62,113 bases of DNA from the NCBI RefSeq assembly GCF_000003815.2, contig NC_049983.1, forward strand, positions 354,387 through 416,499, given 5' to 3'. Below, one piece after another: positions 33,278 through 45,139 of this stretch. The position numbers were made by a program, and so were the translations under genes. A model generated the notes under the pieces. The model did not search any database, was not told the DNA's origin, and was given only the letters and a program-made list of their open reading frames with translations. Every line of letters begins with the position of its first letter. The first letter of the stretch is position 1. Source of the DNA: Branchiostoma floridae (lineage: Eukaryota > Chordata > Leptocardii > Amphioxiformes > Branchiostomatidae).

Positions 33278-33535
33278 AATTAGCAACCTAGGATTGATGT
33301 GTTAAAAAATTCGTATTTTCCCAGAACTATCGTAGAGTGGAATTTGTTATCACCAAGCACAGTGGGGGCTTCTTCTCTGGATAGCTTTAAAGATCGCTTG
33401 CAGATAGATGTGCAAAAGTTAGGTGTGACGGGTCGTTCGATGTGATATAACCAGCTGCTTCCGCGCCGCGTGCCTGCGAAGCTGGTGTGTTACGTCGAAT
33501 GGCGGTTATACCAGCTATATAGATACAGATACAGA
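33278..33535 (+). mobile_element. LINE 3' end (CR1/L2-like), + copy
   Basis: It encodes FPRTIVEWNLLSPSTVGAS and SLDSFKDRLQIDVQKLG in frame, then a GC-rich 3'UTR and (GATACA)n tail near 33518-33540. It is the counterpart of 24953-25262. Confidence 0.8.
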
Positions 33536-34155
33536 TACACAACGACTGCAACAGGTACACTGTGATGCAAATAACACTTATCACTAACAACTAGATACTA
33601 CACAAGTGCACTAAATAATGTAACATAACATGACATGACTCAATAAAATATACTGTAGTGACAGTGCCTTTCACATTGCGAGCATGATTTCTCGTTTGCA
33701 CGGTATTATATATATCTATATTGGCCTATAGGTAGATGCAGAGTCAGAACATGAAAGAAATACGTTGAGTATTTCTGTATATATTTGTTTTAGGTAATGT
33801 TGAATGTTCTGTTGTTGCATATGGTCAATAATATTTTCCATTCTTCACTTTAATAAGGACATATCATTAAGAAATGGTATTCATCCCCAATATTGTTTTT
33901 GCAGGTAAGACGCATTCTCTTTTCAGCTGGTATATTTTTGTGACCACCCTTTTTAATTTCTAAACAATGTGTCCCGATTCTCAGTCATATTTGTGAATGA
34001 TCTATTACCAATTTCCAAAAGATAATTTTCCAGAACAAAGGTTGTCTTAATTTTTTAGATGTTTCCAGTTTACTTAAGCTTCTTATCTTTTGTCTCCAGT
34101 TGGGAAGAAATGTCTTAGGACGCCTCTGGGGGAAAAGCGAAGGCTATGTAGGTAA

Positions 34156-34380
34156 AGGTGGTATCTCACTGCACTTGGGGCACCGGTGCGGCACTGCAGG
34201 GTTCGTTTATTGCGGCACTGTTGTATCATTTTTTATGATTTACATATTGCGTAATATGTAAAACTATGACAAAGAAGACGAAAAAAAAGGAAGTTCACTC
34301 TTTACCTCTGAAATTCACTGAGTAAGCATTCCAACCCCGCAGTGCCACACTGGTGCCCGAAGGGCAGTGAGATGCCACCT
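34156..34380 (+). mobile_element. PIF/Harbinger-like MITE, intact copy
   Basis: Inverted ends of about 33 bases (AGGTGGTATCTCACTGCACT and its partner AGTGAGATGCCACCT) are flanked by TAA on both sides (34153-34155 and 34381-34383). A 3-bp TAA/TTA duplication is typical of PIF/Harbinger elements. Confidence 0.8.
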
Positions 34381-34383
34381 TAA

Positions 34384-35597
34384 TGAGATGGAAACTATGT
34401 CTTTTAAGCTGTGTCTTTCATCTCCGTCCACTTTTCTGCGCCGCAGGCGAGGATAACAAATCATGTTTTGCGTAATTGACCATTCCTGTGAGGCATATAC
34501 TAATAGTATGAATGCCTTTCTTTTTCCGTTTTGTCGTCATAATTGTTTTTTTTAAGTTCTTTGTTTACGCAGCCGAAAAGAGTTTTTTTTTTAAATCTTG
34601 ATGTCACTACTTTTGATGTCAATCCACGCGGCAAGCTTTCAATATGCAATTATGTTCTTTCGTTTTATATAAGGCGACGCTGACTTTATCATGTGGATTG
34701 CATCACGCGCGCATCAATTTTTGTCCGTTTTTAAAGAGGAAAATATATTTTTCGACCATACTGTAAATAGCGCAAAAAAGCTGCAAATGTATACCAAAAA
34801 TTGAAAACAAACCGGAAAACGGATGCTTATGTCCTAAAATGCCTGCTTTTCTATCCTAATTTTTTTCTGCCATGTGTATCATCAGTACAACAAAGCTATA
34901 CTTATAAGATGTGTTTCGAGCCCTGAGCGAAGTCTTTCCAAATCAAGGAAAGGAATAATAAATGTATCAATTGGTATGCCACGTTCCTGTGTGTTCAGTC
35001 AAATGTTCAACCTTCCTGACCACTTAGATTTCATAATGAAGGCATCTTTTCTATTTCGCCCTATTTCTTTTTTTCACACGTTCGCTCGCACAAGTTTTGG
35101 GTGCCCATAGGATATCATCTATAATATCAAACCAGTACGGCCTAAATAAGACCAAAGGACAAAACATTGATGAAAAGTTAACAGACCGCGTACCCCTGCG
35201 GGTCTGGGGCGCTGACCAGGTGCTCCAGACAGTCGTTACTTTCAAGTGAGCCTTTCATTGAAAGGCGCCTATTCATTGGTGCACGGCATAAAGCTGACCA
35301 GTATCTCACTGGCCATTGGCCGAGCCTATTTCGGAACAAATTATGGCGACAACTCGCCAAATGTTCCCCCACGGTAATACTGACGTGCGGCCGGAACTTT
35401 GTCAACCGAAACCGGTTACTGGCTGGATCAAGGCTATACAACATTTAGGGAACCGTAGCGCGGCTTGTTTCTGTGCCTTTTTTTACCGCTCAAAGTCTTA
35501 AATACTGATGTAAATGCGGGAATATAGTGTAGTAGATATCAGTTTCATACAGATTTGCTTAATTAGACTATTTCCACTGTTAACACCATAATATTGC
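34384..35597. other. Intergenic, no gene recognised
   Basis: AT-rich left half. 35170-35480 is GC-richer, with ATTGGCC and CCAATGAATA-type (CCAAT) motifs. No coding exon was recognised. Confidence 0.45.
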
Positions 35598-36092
35598 TTA
35601 ACCCTTGTCCTGCTGAGCCTATTTATATACGGGATGGACATATTTAACCCTTGTCATGCTGAGCTGTATTTTTTATGGGTTTTGGGTATAGATCGTTTTC
35701 ACAGAACGTTCGAAAACCGTTCGATCACGCGTGGGCGCCATGTTGGATGATAACCTGGATGACTAGAACACAGAACGGCACCAGTTAGTGCGCGCGTCTT
35801 TTTTCCGTATTTTGGCTTTGTCAACATGTGTATTAGAAAGGTCTGTTTACAAAATTACAATTCAGTTGATCAACTAACGTTAAACATGCGAATCAGGGCT
35901 GCTAGCGCTGACGTTATTGCGACAGACTGTAACGTTGCACTTAATACTGAAAATTCAAACTCTGAGAATGCTTATACCCCCTTCACATTAGGCGCGATTC
36001 GATCGGACGACGAGTCTGCGAGCTCTAATTTACGAGGAGGCATGACCCTGATGCCGACGAAGAAATGGCAGCGTCCCCCCCCCCCCCCCCCT

Positions 36093-36192
36093 NNNNNNNN
36101 NNNNNNNNNNNNNNNNNNNNNNNNNNNNNNNNNNNNNNNNNNNNNNNNNNNNNNNNNNNNNNNNNNNNNNNNNNNNNNNNNNNNNNNNNNNN
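36093..36192. other. Assembly gap (100 N)
   Basis: Exactly 100 N directly after a run of C, so the gap size is probably a placeholder and the C run likely caused the break. Confidence 0.98.
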
Positions 36193-36570
36193 GAGGGGGG
36201 TATCAGCACATGTTTAGTCAGATGCCAAATTGCGTTTAGTGCCCGTCGCGGCATGGAGGTGACAGAACTCGACCAGACTTGTAGAAACTTCCCTCGCCAC
36301 AAGCGCAAAGCTCGCTGGAAGACACGCCACACTTTGTCGATTCAATACTAAAATCGTGCGAGATACGGAAGGGGCTGTCAAAGTTTTGTGTAAGGGTGCC
36401 GTCACACGTGTGTATATCTGTTATACATGTAGACCTCACGAAAGTCTCTGTACTTTTGTCGTGTCTCAATAAAGAATCTTTATCAAAGTTCGTATGAGGT
36501 CCCTATGGAATATTTGTCTCTATCAGGCTTCACATATCTCACTGGGAAAAAGCAGAAATTAAAATAAGCT

Positions 36571-36644
36571 GATAACATGCTAGAGAAGTTAGTTGGCCGA
36601 GGGAGTATGGCCTTCGACCTAGCTAACTCCTCTGGCATGTTATC
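36571..36644. repeat. Imperfect 30-bp palindrome
   Basis: GATAACATGC...GTTAGTTGGCCGA pairs with TCGACCTAGCTAAC...GCATGTTATC across a loop of about 13 bases, with about five mismatches. It lies inside the piggyBac-like element. Confidence 0.75.
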
Positions 36645-37766
36645 TGTATATATTTGTCCTTTTTTTATTTTCCCAGCGACCTGTGGAGCACGGTGGGGGC
36701 TAAGAATTTCATACGAACCTCATACGGACTTGAAAGTATACGCATGTGTGACCGCATCCTTCAGGTGCAGTCACACGAGCGTATATATCAAGTCCATATG
36801 AGGTCCGTATTGACATTTTTCTTCATATGATCATACCAGTCGTATGCACAATACACACCTCACCTCATACTTTTAGGTAAGCGTACTGGGCCGTGCTGAG
36901 CGTAAAACTGACACAACGATTGAGATGCGCGTGAGGGGTGTATTGTGCCCGTTAACACGTGAAAGTTCCGCATTGACATGTTTTGTCTTGCCTTAGGTAA
37001 AGTTTGCGACTGAAGAAATTTTTGTTTTGTTCTACCAGCTACACAATCGTGGGTAAAAAAAAGTTCGAATTTCGTTCCTCGTGAACAAGCCAAACAATTT
37101 TTAATCCTCGCTTGATTATCGACAGAACATCGGGGGCAGTACTGGTGAAAATATCATTCACAGCTCAGGACGCGATGTGCCGTGTTTTATGAAGAAAAAA
37201 TAGAACAAGCTTGCTGACATTTTCGTGTAACATGGTATACGTCCATGACATACCCTGTACCAGAAACCAACTTTCTCCCAAAAAATAAAAAAAAGCATGC
37301 ACAAACTCCGCGGCAGGGCTACTGTTGGTGGGCTGGTAGGAGAGTGGTTTAATCAAGTTATTGAAAAGAGGACGGACTGTAGGTAATGTTGTTGAACGGC
37401 GAGTAGGCCGTATCCTGTGTTTATGGAACTCGCAGTTAGCACGGCAAACATCCAATCCGTTTCTGAATAAAAAAGGCTTCTTTCCACGTACGAGTCCACC
37501 ACGTGCAACACACTGCCGTGTGGAGATCAAGCCGCTTATCATCCAACATGGCCGTTCGAACGTTCGAACGCGACTGTGACGTCATTGTGAAAACGATCTA
37601 TTTCTCACGTATAAGTTGCATGCCACTGCAAAGCCCACCGAATGGGGGGGGGGGGATCTGCTGCAGCAGCACAGAACAGGTCAAGTTTTACTGATCTGAT
37701 GAAGCCATCAGCTCTGGGAGGTTAAATCGGCCAAGTAATAGCCAGCAGGACAAGGGGTTGCCTTAA

Positions 37767-38052
37767 CCCTCAAACCACCGTATGGGGTCAGAACTGACCC
37801 CAGGCGTATATCAATGGATGGCATTTCTGGTCGAAAACAAATTTCCTTCCATGAGTTTGTGATTATGATAATGAGCCAAAAGTATTCTCACCTAATAATG
37901 TCAGACTGTCACACATAGATGAATGAATCTATACATATTTACAAATTACAAAAAGAGTCACACAAAAAAATGTATTTGTACAAAACGTTATGGGGTCAGG
38001 TTTGACCCCATACGGTAATCTACGTCACAAAAAAAGCTACGGTTGTTTGAGG
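37767..38052. mobile_element. PiggyBac-like MITE with two GGGGTCA hairpins
   Basis: TTAA then CCCTCAAACCACCGTA on the left and TACGGTTGTTTGAGG on the right. Just inside lie two hairpins: TGGGGTCA-GAAC-TGACCCCA (37783-37802) and TATGGGGTCA-GGTT-TGACCCCATA (37989-38012). The right TTAA is absent. Confidence 0.65.
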
Positions 38053-38507
38053 AGACATCAAGTACTTGTTTAAAGATTATAATCGGTATTTCAAGTTCTA
38101 ACTGTCACGCTGTATAAATGTTTGCGTCGTGCTTAAAATCATCTGCACTTTTTTACGTAAGGATGTCATTTTATCAGACGGCTGGGCGATATCAAAGTTG
38201 ATTTGCTTTTGATTTTATTTGAATGACAACACAGAACAAGTCGAATACAAGCACTGGTTACTGTTATAGTCTACCGCATATTGTACATTATATACATCGA
38301 TACCAAGAAGCTAGAATAAGCGTATCAAAGGTCACCAAGACATATAAACCCTGGTGTTGACAGCCTTAAGATTGAAAATCAAATTCGCGCATAACCATAT
38401 CAACTTTCTCTAAATATTGCACCAGATATTCAAACACGTAAATCTATCAGTACTATTTACATTTCAATACAATATATTGTAACTTTTTATGATTACATCA
38501 CTAGGGT

Positions 38508-39612
38508 AAACTAGAGTTCGGCGACCTCATACCTCCATGAAAATTTAGAGCTTTCGTAAATTCCATGCAATTGACTAACACATTAACATAATTTATGCAT
38601 GGTGTTGTTAATCATTGAATAACGTACACATGTCACAATTATAAAATTCCCATTATTAATCATAAAGTGGTTTTGCAATTTTTGCATAAATTATGCAAAT
38701 AAGTTCCTCATTACCATATTTGGTATCTGCTTATATTCCACCTATCATAATTAACATGTGTTACATGTATTGAGGTCCAGTTATTGATAACAATGGAACT
38801 ATACAATTACAATTTCCTCATTAATTATGCAAATAAAGTCCTCATTTGCATAACATGTATATCATTATGAACATCTTTGCCTAAGCTACCTGCTTGCCTA
38901 AAATGCAGGCAATCCGTCGTTCCTTTCTGCAGTTATCCTCTTTGGAGTGTCTTGACAAAAACACCCCTGCAGTTCCAAAATTAAACATTAGAGGGCTGAA
39001 ACTTGCACCTCTTGTTTATGGCGCTAAAAGCTATCTATCACCTAAATGGTAAGACCATAGCATGTCTGGAACAAGAGATAAATTGAAAAACTGCTATGAT
39101 AGAATATTCTCATTAATTATGCAAATGTACTCCTATTTTGCATAATTAGTATCTTTTCTTGTAAAACATTGTCTAAGGTACCTACATACCAAAAATGATG
39201 AAAATCCGTTGTTCCCTTCTTGAGTTATCCTCTTCAGAAGTTTTTGACAAAAATGCCCCTGCTATCCCAAAACTAGAAGCTAGGAGGTCCAAACTTAAGT
39301 CATTTCTTCCTGAGCACAAGAGCTATCTGATACTCAAAAATCGTGACCATAGCATGTTCAGAACACCGAGATAGCAAAACCGGAAGTTGCGCTGCAGTAC
39401 CAAGGGGAGCCGCTAGGGGGCCCAAAATCTAATCATTTCCAGCTTTCATCACACACTACCAACACACCAAGTATGAAACCAATCTACCCAGCCCTTCATG
39501 AGTTATGCTGAACACAAATATGCGGACACACAGACAGACACACAGACAGACAGACATACAGACACACACACAGACACACCAAAAACTATACCTCCATTTT
39601 TTCATGGAGGTA
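38508..39612 (+). mobile_element. Hairpin-ended dispersed repeat, longest copy
   Basis: Near its start it has ACCTCCATGAAAA, an exact 13-base complement of TTTTCATGGAGGT at its end. The end also forms its own hairpin, ACCTCCAT-TTTTTC-ATGGAGGT. Between lie palindromic ATGCAAAT units (about 38690, 38825 and 39115), a GCCGCTAGGGGGCCC block and a CACAGACAGACAG microsatellite just before the hairpin. The layout matches Helentron-associated (HINE/DINE-1-like) elements. Confidence 0.65.
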
Positions 39613-40439
39613 ATAACACAAAGTCTCACAGAATTGTAATATCCGGGTTCTATTATTGAATCGTAAATTGTACAGGAATACCTTTTTTTTAGAAATACAT
39701 ATCTTAAAGGAAGGTAAATCACACTCTACAAGTTTGCGTAGATATCAAATTTAAGACTATTTGGATGCTTCATTGTTATTTACATCAGATGTAAGGAAAG
39801 GTATGTTGTGAAATTTAAGAAAACTTTACCTTAGTTCAAAACTAGAGTTTCACGACCTCATAAACTCGCCGATTGATACTAAACTTTTTGAGTGAAGTAT
39901 CATACATGTATTTTTCTAATAATTATGCATATTTATTAGATATATATATTATCCTCATTTGCATAAAAAGTTTCAGTTATCTTCTCTATCCAAATTGTTT
40001 CAAGTATGGAAGTGTTATCTTAGAAAAGAAATGTATCGTTTCCTTATAATTGTAGCATAAATTATGTACATATCACCATGGCTTCTGTCTAATGATATTC
40101 ACCTTTTGCGTATTTTTGCAAATTTGAAATCACCATCGTTTACCACTCTGAAATTTATAGTATTTGTCATTGATTGCATGGACGGTGAATCTGGGTCAAC
40201 GGGGCGAATCACTTTCAACGCGTAGGCATACAAAAAACTCAGGCTCGGGCCCAAAACCACTTTTCACCTAAAACACATCAATTTTTCAGCCTTGACAGTA
40301 CTAAATGCCATTTCGCAGCAAAGTATTAGAAATTTGAACTCAAACCCAGATCCTCGAGACCCTTTCGCGCACTACCTCTGTCGCGGAAGCATTGGTGTTA
40401 TCACTGATATTTCACAACAGCTCAAATAAACAAGTGCTT
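39613..40439. other. Gene-free stretch, partial repeat
   Basis: From 39837 it repeats the start of the hairpin-ended family (ACTAGAGTTTCACGACCTCA). The rest shows nothing recognisable before the URAD stop. Confidence 0.45.
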
Positions 40440-41018
40440 TCACAGTTTAGACCTAACCACCAGTTGATTGCGCTCAACGACGTCAACAAGCCTTAACCAA
40501 CAGATCTTTTTTGCCTCTTCTATGCCAGTTTCAATCTCCGCCGTCTTGATATTGTTGATCCTTTTCTTTAACCCTTTTATGATTGAGTCCTTCTTGTTCA
40601 GACGGGCACACATCACGAAAGGGATCCCAAAACTTTGTCTTGTACCGTGAGTTGAGCTGGGAGATGATGTTTTGCTCTTCCGGTGTTAAGTCGAACATCC
40701 CCGCTGAACGCTGTTCTCCGGTAGATTCCGAGCCAAGCCGACCTTGTTGAGTCAGAGTTCCTGCCAGGTCAGGAAAACAGCGGAGCAGACCTTCTTTTCC
40801 TGTGACGGTAAAAATTAAAAGGAAAGGAACGAGAAAATTAAAAACAAGACCACAGCATGTCGTCCAGAACAAGAGGTATCACAAATGGAAGTTTGTCTGT
40901 AGTACCTTAGGAAGCCGCTAAGAGGCCCATTATCGAACTTGACCTTCGTTTTCTTGATCCCTACCTACTTACCAAATATCATCAGGATCCATCGAAGGCT
41001 TCTCGAGTTATGCTGTTA

Positions 41019-41049
<31 letters not shown>

Positions 41050-42586
41050 CACAGGCAGACAAACACGCTCAAAACAAAACCTTCTGGCGAAGGTAAAAAT
41101 GTCAGGGAGTAAGGAGTAATATAGTTTGATATAGATTTGACTAATCGCAGTCGCCCTAACAACATAGAGGAAGTTGACGGAAAGATATAGCCTGGTTACC
41201 AAACCCCAGCCCGATCTCAAGTATCTATCGTGCAGGGGTCTGGCCGGATGGGATAGGAACTCTTCTCAATTTTGCACCTTATAGTGGGCAAAAAACTCCA
41301 CCAATAGAACAGCACAGGATCAGCAGGAGGTAATTACACCCCTGCCATGATTGGTTAAAGACCCCCAACTGTACTTTTTGAATCCATAACGTAGCTGATT
41401 CGCTACTGTTACATCCTGCTGACCAACTGTGGTGTGTTGTAGCTGGCTACCTGTGGTGAGAGTGGTCATCAATCCTAGGTTCTCCTCCCTCTGATCAAGG
41501 GCCTTCGAGAACCTTTCTACAGCCATCCTGCCATACCCCAACACGAAAGATATATCTTGAGGTTGGGGTATGGAATCCAGGCTAGGAAAGATAAGATAAT
41601 TCAACTTTGGACACGAATACCGGGTTCATTTAGAGACAACACCTATACTATAGTCCCACCTTTACCTTTAACCTATATCCTGGACAGTCGAATGTTTCAA
41701 CTGCAAACAAGAAGCATCTTAGGGATGGCTAAAATAGTTTTAAAATCTAAGTAACCGATTATAGGAGCAGAGCTACAGTCTTATAAATCAAGGTTAGAGG
41801 CAACAGGAAACACCTTAAGGGGATATTATAAAGCTGCGGGTAGGTATTTATAATCATTAGAAGGTAGCGTAAGCGTTATTATAATTCAATAAAATTTCGG
41901 CAATACACTGGACGACTAATATCCCATTTCTTCTGTGAAATTGCCTGTCCATAATTTGGACAAATTTAGATTGTAATTGATTAGAGTAGAATATTTCTAA
42001 GTAGTCATTGAATTTAGTGTACTCAGCCGAGCAGAATGTATGGCATATTCGAAACCCCCATGGGCCATGTGCACCGTCTGTCTCAGATATCTGGCTAGCC
42101 CACAAATTTGGCGCTTGAATCTGCCAAATAATTGCTAGCGCTTGGCTTTGGCAATCGCAAGGACTTGGCTTGACACCGGGTATGACATAATGTCACGTAC
42201 AGCTTTTGATAAGACTGTAAATGATTCACTAGTAGAATGTAGTTTCTATCCTCCTTAGACTTTTTAACCTACGTTATCACTATTTACCAGATGTAGGTTT
42301 GTAGGAGACTATGTGGAGGTACCTGAGCATAAGTTTTGTTTGTCAAATTTTCTTCTTTTACATAATCAAGGTACTTGTATCATGTACGTTATGCAATACA
42401 GAACCCACCATTGATCGGAAGTCCGTCGATAAAGTCACAGGCTGCTTTATAAACGTCGCGAATAGAGTGGAACGGCCTCTTGGACCAGGCAGTCGCCGCA
42501 ACTATTGGAGCCTTCTCAACGATGTTTCCAAACTTTTGTACAAACTCCTGGAAGTCAAGATCATTGAGGTCTTCTTCATGCGCCAT
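40440..42586 (-). CDS. URAD: URAD: OHCU decarboxylase, frame broken by one base
   Basis: Two exons on the minus strand: 42586-42409 (donor GTGGGT) and 40799-40440 (acceptor CGTCACAG), joined in phase 1 to give LPIN-GKEGLLRC. With one surplus T removed in the TTTT at 40629-40632, the length is 178 residues, as in mouse. The family converts OHCU to S-allantoin, the last step of urate degradation, in peroxisomes. Exon 1 has FVQKFGNIVEKAPIVAA and WSKRPF. Exon 2 has PDLAGTLTQQGRL, STGEQRSAGM, FVMCARLNKKDSI and KKICWLRLVDV. The protein ends in SKL, a peroxisomal signal. Oddities: the conserved HPDL motif reads FPDL (TTT codon, residue 68), removing the expected catalytic His, while the second key acid (E88 of GEQ) is kept. 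The frameshift may be an assembly error, but the His change needs two base changes. Confidence 0.88.
40806..41097 (+). mobile_element. Hairpin-ended repeat, 3' part, in the URAD intron
   Basis: It has GAAGCCGCTAAGAGGCCCA, then ACAGACAGACAGAC microsatellite, then hairpin CCTTC-TGGC-GAAGG at 41080-41094. It starts just upstream of the URAD exon 2 acceptor. Confidence 0.6.
41188..41584. mobile_element. Foldback/MITE with TAGCCTGG ends in the URAD intron
   Basis: The ends TAGCCTGGTTACCAAACCCC and the complement of GGGGTATGGAATCCAGGCTA match with a few mismatches. A strong internal hairpin lies at 41532-41572 (CATACCCCAA with TTGGGGTATG, loop holding AAGATATATCTT). Confidence 0.7.
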
Positions 42587-42890
42587 CGTGCTCTTGGACC
42601 TAGACCTTTTAGGTCAAGGTTCAGGTTAAAGTTATGAGGGGACGCAGCAGTTGCGCTTACGGTAGGGGGGTCGATAAATGGCAAGGTCAAAATTTTTCGA
42701 CACCCACTCGGGAAATGGTTAACACCATCGTTGGATACCAAAAGTAAAGCCGTATCTTGAAATAAACCCCCAACCCTTGTAATTCAATGTTAACACCAGT
42801 GGGTCCATGATATGCACATTAATAAATATTTGTGAAATAATGCACATTACATGTGGTCATTTTTTCTTCAAAAATGTCACCTTGTTGTCA
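42587..42890. other. URAD upstream region
   Basis: This would contain the URAD promoter. It has a diverged TTAGGTCAAGGTTCAGGTTAAA stretch and a GGTAGGGGGG run. No clear core promoter motif was seen. Confidence 0.4.
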
Positions 42891-42919
42891 TCGCCTACAC
42901 CTTTTCTTTGTAGTATTCG

Positions 42920-43260
42920 ATAGATATCAATTATGCAAATGATTACCTCATTTGCATAATTAATGAGAAAATATGAACATGCTGACGGATCTTTTTTTGT
43001 ATGTAGGTAGGGTAAGTGAAGACCTACATGATGAGATACCAATTATGCAAATCAACAGCTAATTTGCATAATTAATGAGGTCATTTTATAAATCCACTAC
43101 ATTCCATGATAGGACTATAGAACTTGCCGCATATGTAGCTGGGAAAGAGAGAAATGTCAATACATATTTATCATGGAAATGGCGACCTCCTTTGCATAAT
43201 TAATGAGAAAATATGGACGTGTTGATTGATCATCATGATTTTTGGCAAGTAGATAGCCTA
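42920..43260. repeat. Octamer-palindrome repeat cluster
   Basis: Palindromic units AATTATGCAAAT...ATTTGCATAATT occur at about 42930, 43040 and 43185. Each is followed by AATGAGAAAATATG or AATGAGGTCATTTTATAAA. They are the same units found inside the hairpin-ended repeats and again at 50757-51080. Confidence 0.7.
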
Positions 43261-44778
43261 AGTGAAGACTTATAAAGTACTTTCAAAGTTGTCACATATG
43301 TAACTGAGAAAGAGGGAAGAGAGTGTATCTTAACCCAACGGGTTTCTGAAAGGCAAATTTTACAAAAATCACTAATTTTGGTTTAAACAATGGGATTTTA
43401 AGATTTTCTTGCTACACTAAACTTCTTTTCATATACCTTTAATATCTAACACATCTTAGTTGAACATTTATAATTAAATATTCATAAATGATGCTTAGGA
43501 GATGACGTAATTGGTCAAAATCCAAGATGGCCAACAACATCATGATAAAAAGTATAACAAGCTTATTTTCACTCAGATTTCATCACTGCTTGGTATTTTC
43601 TTACAGAAAACATTCATATGAACGTTTTTAATCCATTTTCATGGGGTTTTAGCGTTATATGTTGAAAAAAATGTAGCTTGAAAAATTTAAGGTTGATAAT
43701 CCAGGATGGCGGATAGCTAAACTACAGATGACGTCATTCTATGACGTCATTTTGACGTTGTTGCGTCGGCTTTTGACAACAGAAGTCTTATAACACTTAA
43801 ATATTGATAAGAAACCTTTATTGGTAACTTTTTGAGTGAGATATTTAGTTATTACGGGAATTCCCCATTTTAGCCAAAAATATCAATTAATGACGTCATA
43901 ATTACGTCATATTACGTCATAATGATCTAAACATTTCAGGAATTATAAAACTCGATGAGCACCACCCCCCCCCCCTGCAAATTTGGTGATCGTACAGTAA
44001 GCCGTTCCGAAAATACGAAGGGGGTGGGAGGTCGAAACACTAGTCAATGGACCGTTCCAGCCGATTGTTTGAGCTTTGCGCGTTTACTTGATCAATACTT
44101 ACTAAGTGATCAAGGACATGCTATTGGACAAGGTGTGCCAGATGAACTTACCTTATATGGACGGAGTCATACTCGTTGCCATTTTCACAGATTCCGCTAG
44201 GTGATGCCTCAGGTCCCTGAAACCTCATTATCTAGGCTAATTAACTTCTAATCCTGGTGCTTCGCATCTCTTTTGGTACTCTCTGCCTTAGCTAGCCGTA
44301 TGCCGAATATCGTGGAAATCCGTCATCGCTTTATAGAAGGCTTTAACAAAAAACACCTCTGCAATTCCAGAGCAATTGCAAGCTGCTATGAAGCCCAAAC
44401 CTACACCACTGACTGCCACTAAAATTCAAGACCATAGTATTTCCAGGACAGTTATAGAAAAACCAAAGTGTCAAACCAGGGGGCCCTAATCGATCGATAT
44501 CATCACCTTCGTCTTCCCAAGACTATCTAGTCCCTTATTTTGAATATGTAGATTCAATTTTTCGTGGGTATTTTTTGTGGCTGTTCCTTTTCAAAGCAAC
44601 ACGCCCTTCTCTGCAATGCACGGTCCCCAGATCAAAGTTCAGGCCACAGCAAGTAAATTCTATGGATGGCATCCTCTGCAGACTGCAAAAATAATGAGAT
44701 AGCGCCAAAAAAAACAAGATGGGTAAAAAAAACAAGCTGCAAAATTTTCAAAATAGACACAATAAACGTTGTAACAAG

Positions 44779-44780
<2 letters not shown>
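43261..44780. other. Gene-free stretch with TGACGTCA cluster
   Basis: TGACGTCA occurs at 43729-43736, 43742-43749 and 43891-43898, with near matches at 43504, 43903 and 43913. A 44280-44510 piece resembles the hairpin-ended repeat body (CCATAGTATTTCCAGGACA and GGGGGCCC). No gene was recognised. Confidence 0.5.
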
Positions 44781-44782
<2 letters not shown>

Positions 44783-44822
<40 letters not shown>

Positions 44823-45135
44823 TGATCAACGACCTCGAATCTGGTTTGAAAATTAGCTTGATTTCGTTTATTTATGTACTGTTATGTTCTATTCATATGA
44901 TTATTGTTGTGATGAGTTTTGTAATTTATGACTTTGAGTTGTTATTATTTGGGCTAATCGCATTTAAGTTATTATCCATATTTTGATTTAGTGACGTTTT
45001 ATGTTATACGATTATTGTTATCTTATGTTTATGTCCATTATGTTCATTTGGGCTCCCTTGGAAATCAGTTTTATCAAAACTGTAGGGACTACCCTGAAAG
45101 ATTAATAAATAAATAAAAATAAAATCAATCAATCA
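44783..45135. repeat. AATC microsatellite and LINE-like 3' tail
   Basis: AATCAATCAATC runs at 44783-44822. From there to 45135 is an AT-rich stretch ending CTACCCTGAAAGATTAATAA, then AATAAATAAAAATAAAATC, as retroelement 3' ends do. No protein remnant was recognised. Confidence 0.45.
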
Positions 45136-45139
45136 AATG

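Larger units (their letters stand above)
35602..37757. mobile_element. PiggyBac-like element, about 2.1 kb, nonautonomous
   Basis: The left end is TTAA then CCCTTGTCCTGCTG (repeated at 35644-35661 as TTAACCCTTGTCATGCTG). The right end is CAGCAGGACAAGGGG. Internal inverted similarity continues (35690-35755 with 37537-37606: GATCGTTTTCACA and CCATGTTGGATGATAA). The right side lacks TTAA, so the class call is tentative. It includes the 36093-36192 gap after a C run. No transposase was recognised. Confidence 0.6.

Noticed and set aside
37165-37542. 125-residue minus-strand frame inside the piggyBac-like element as a transposase remnant
   Set aside because: No DDD motif or Cys-rich end typical of piggyBac transposases could be recognised.
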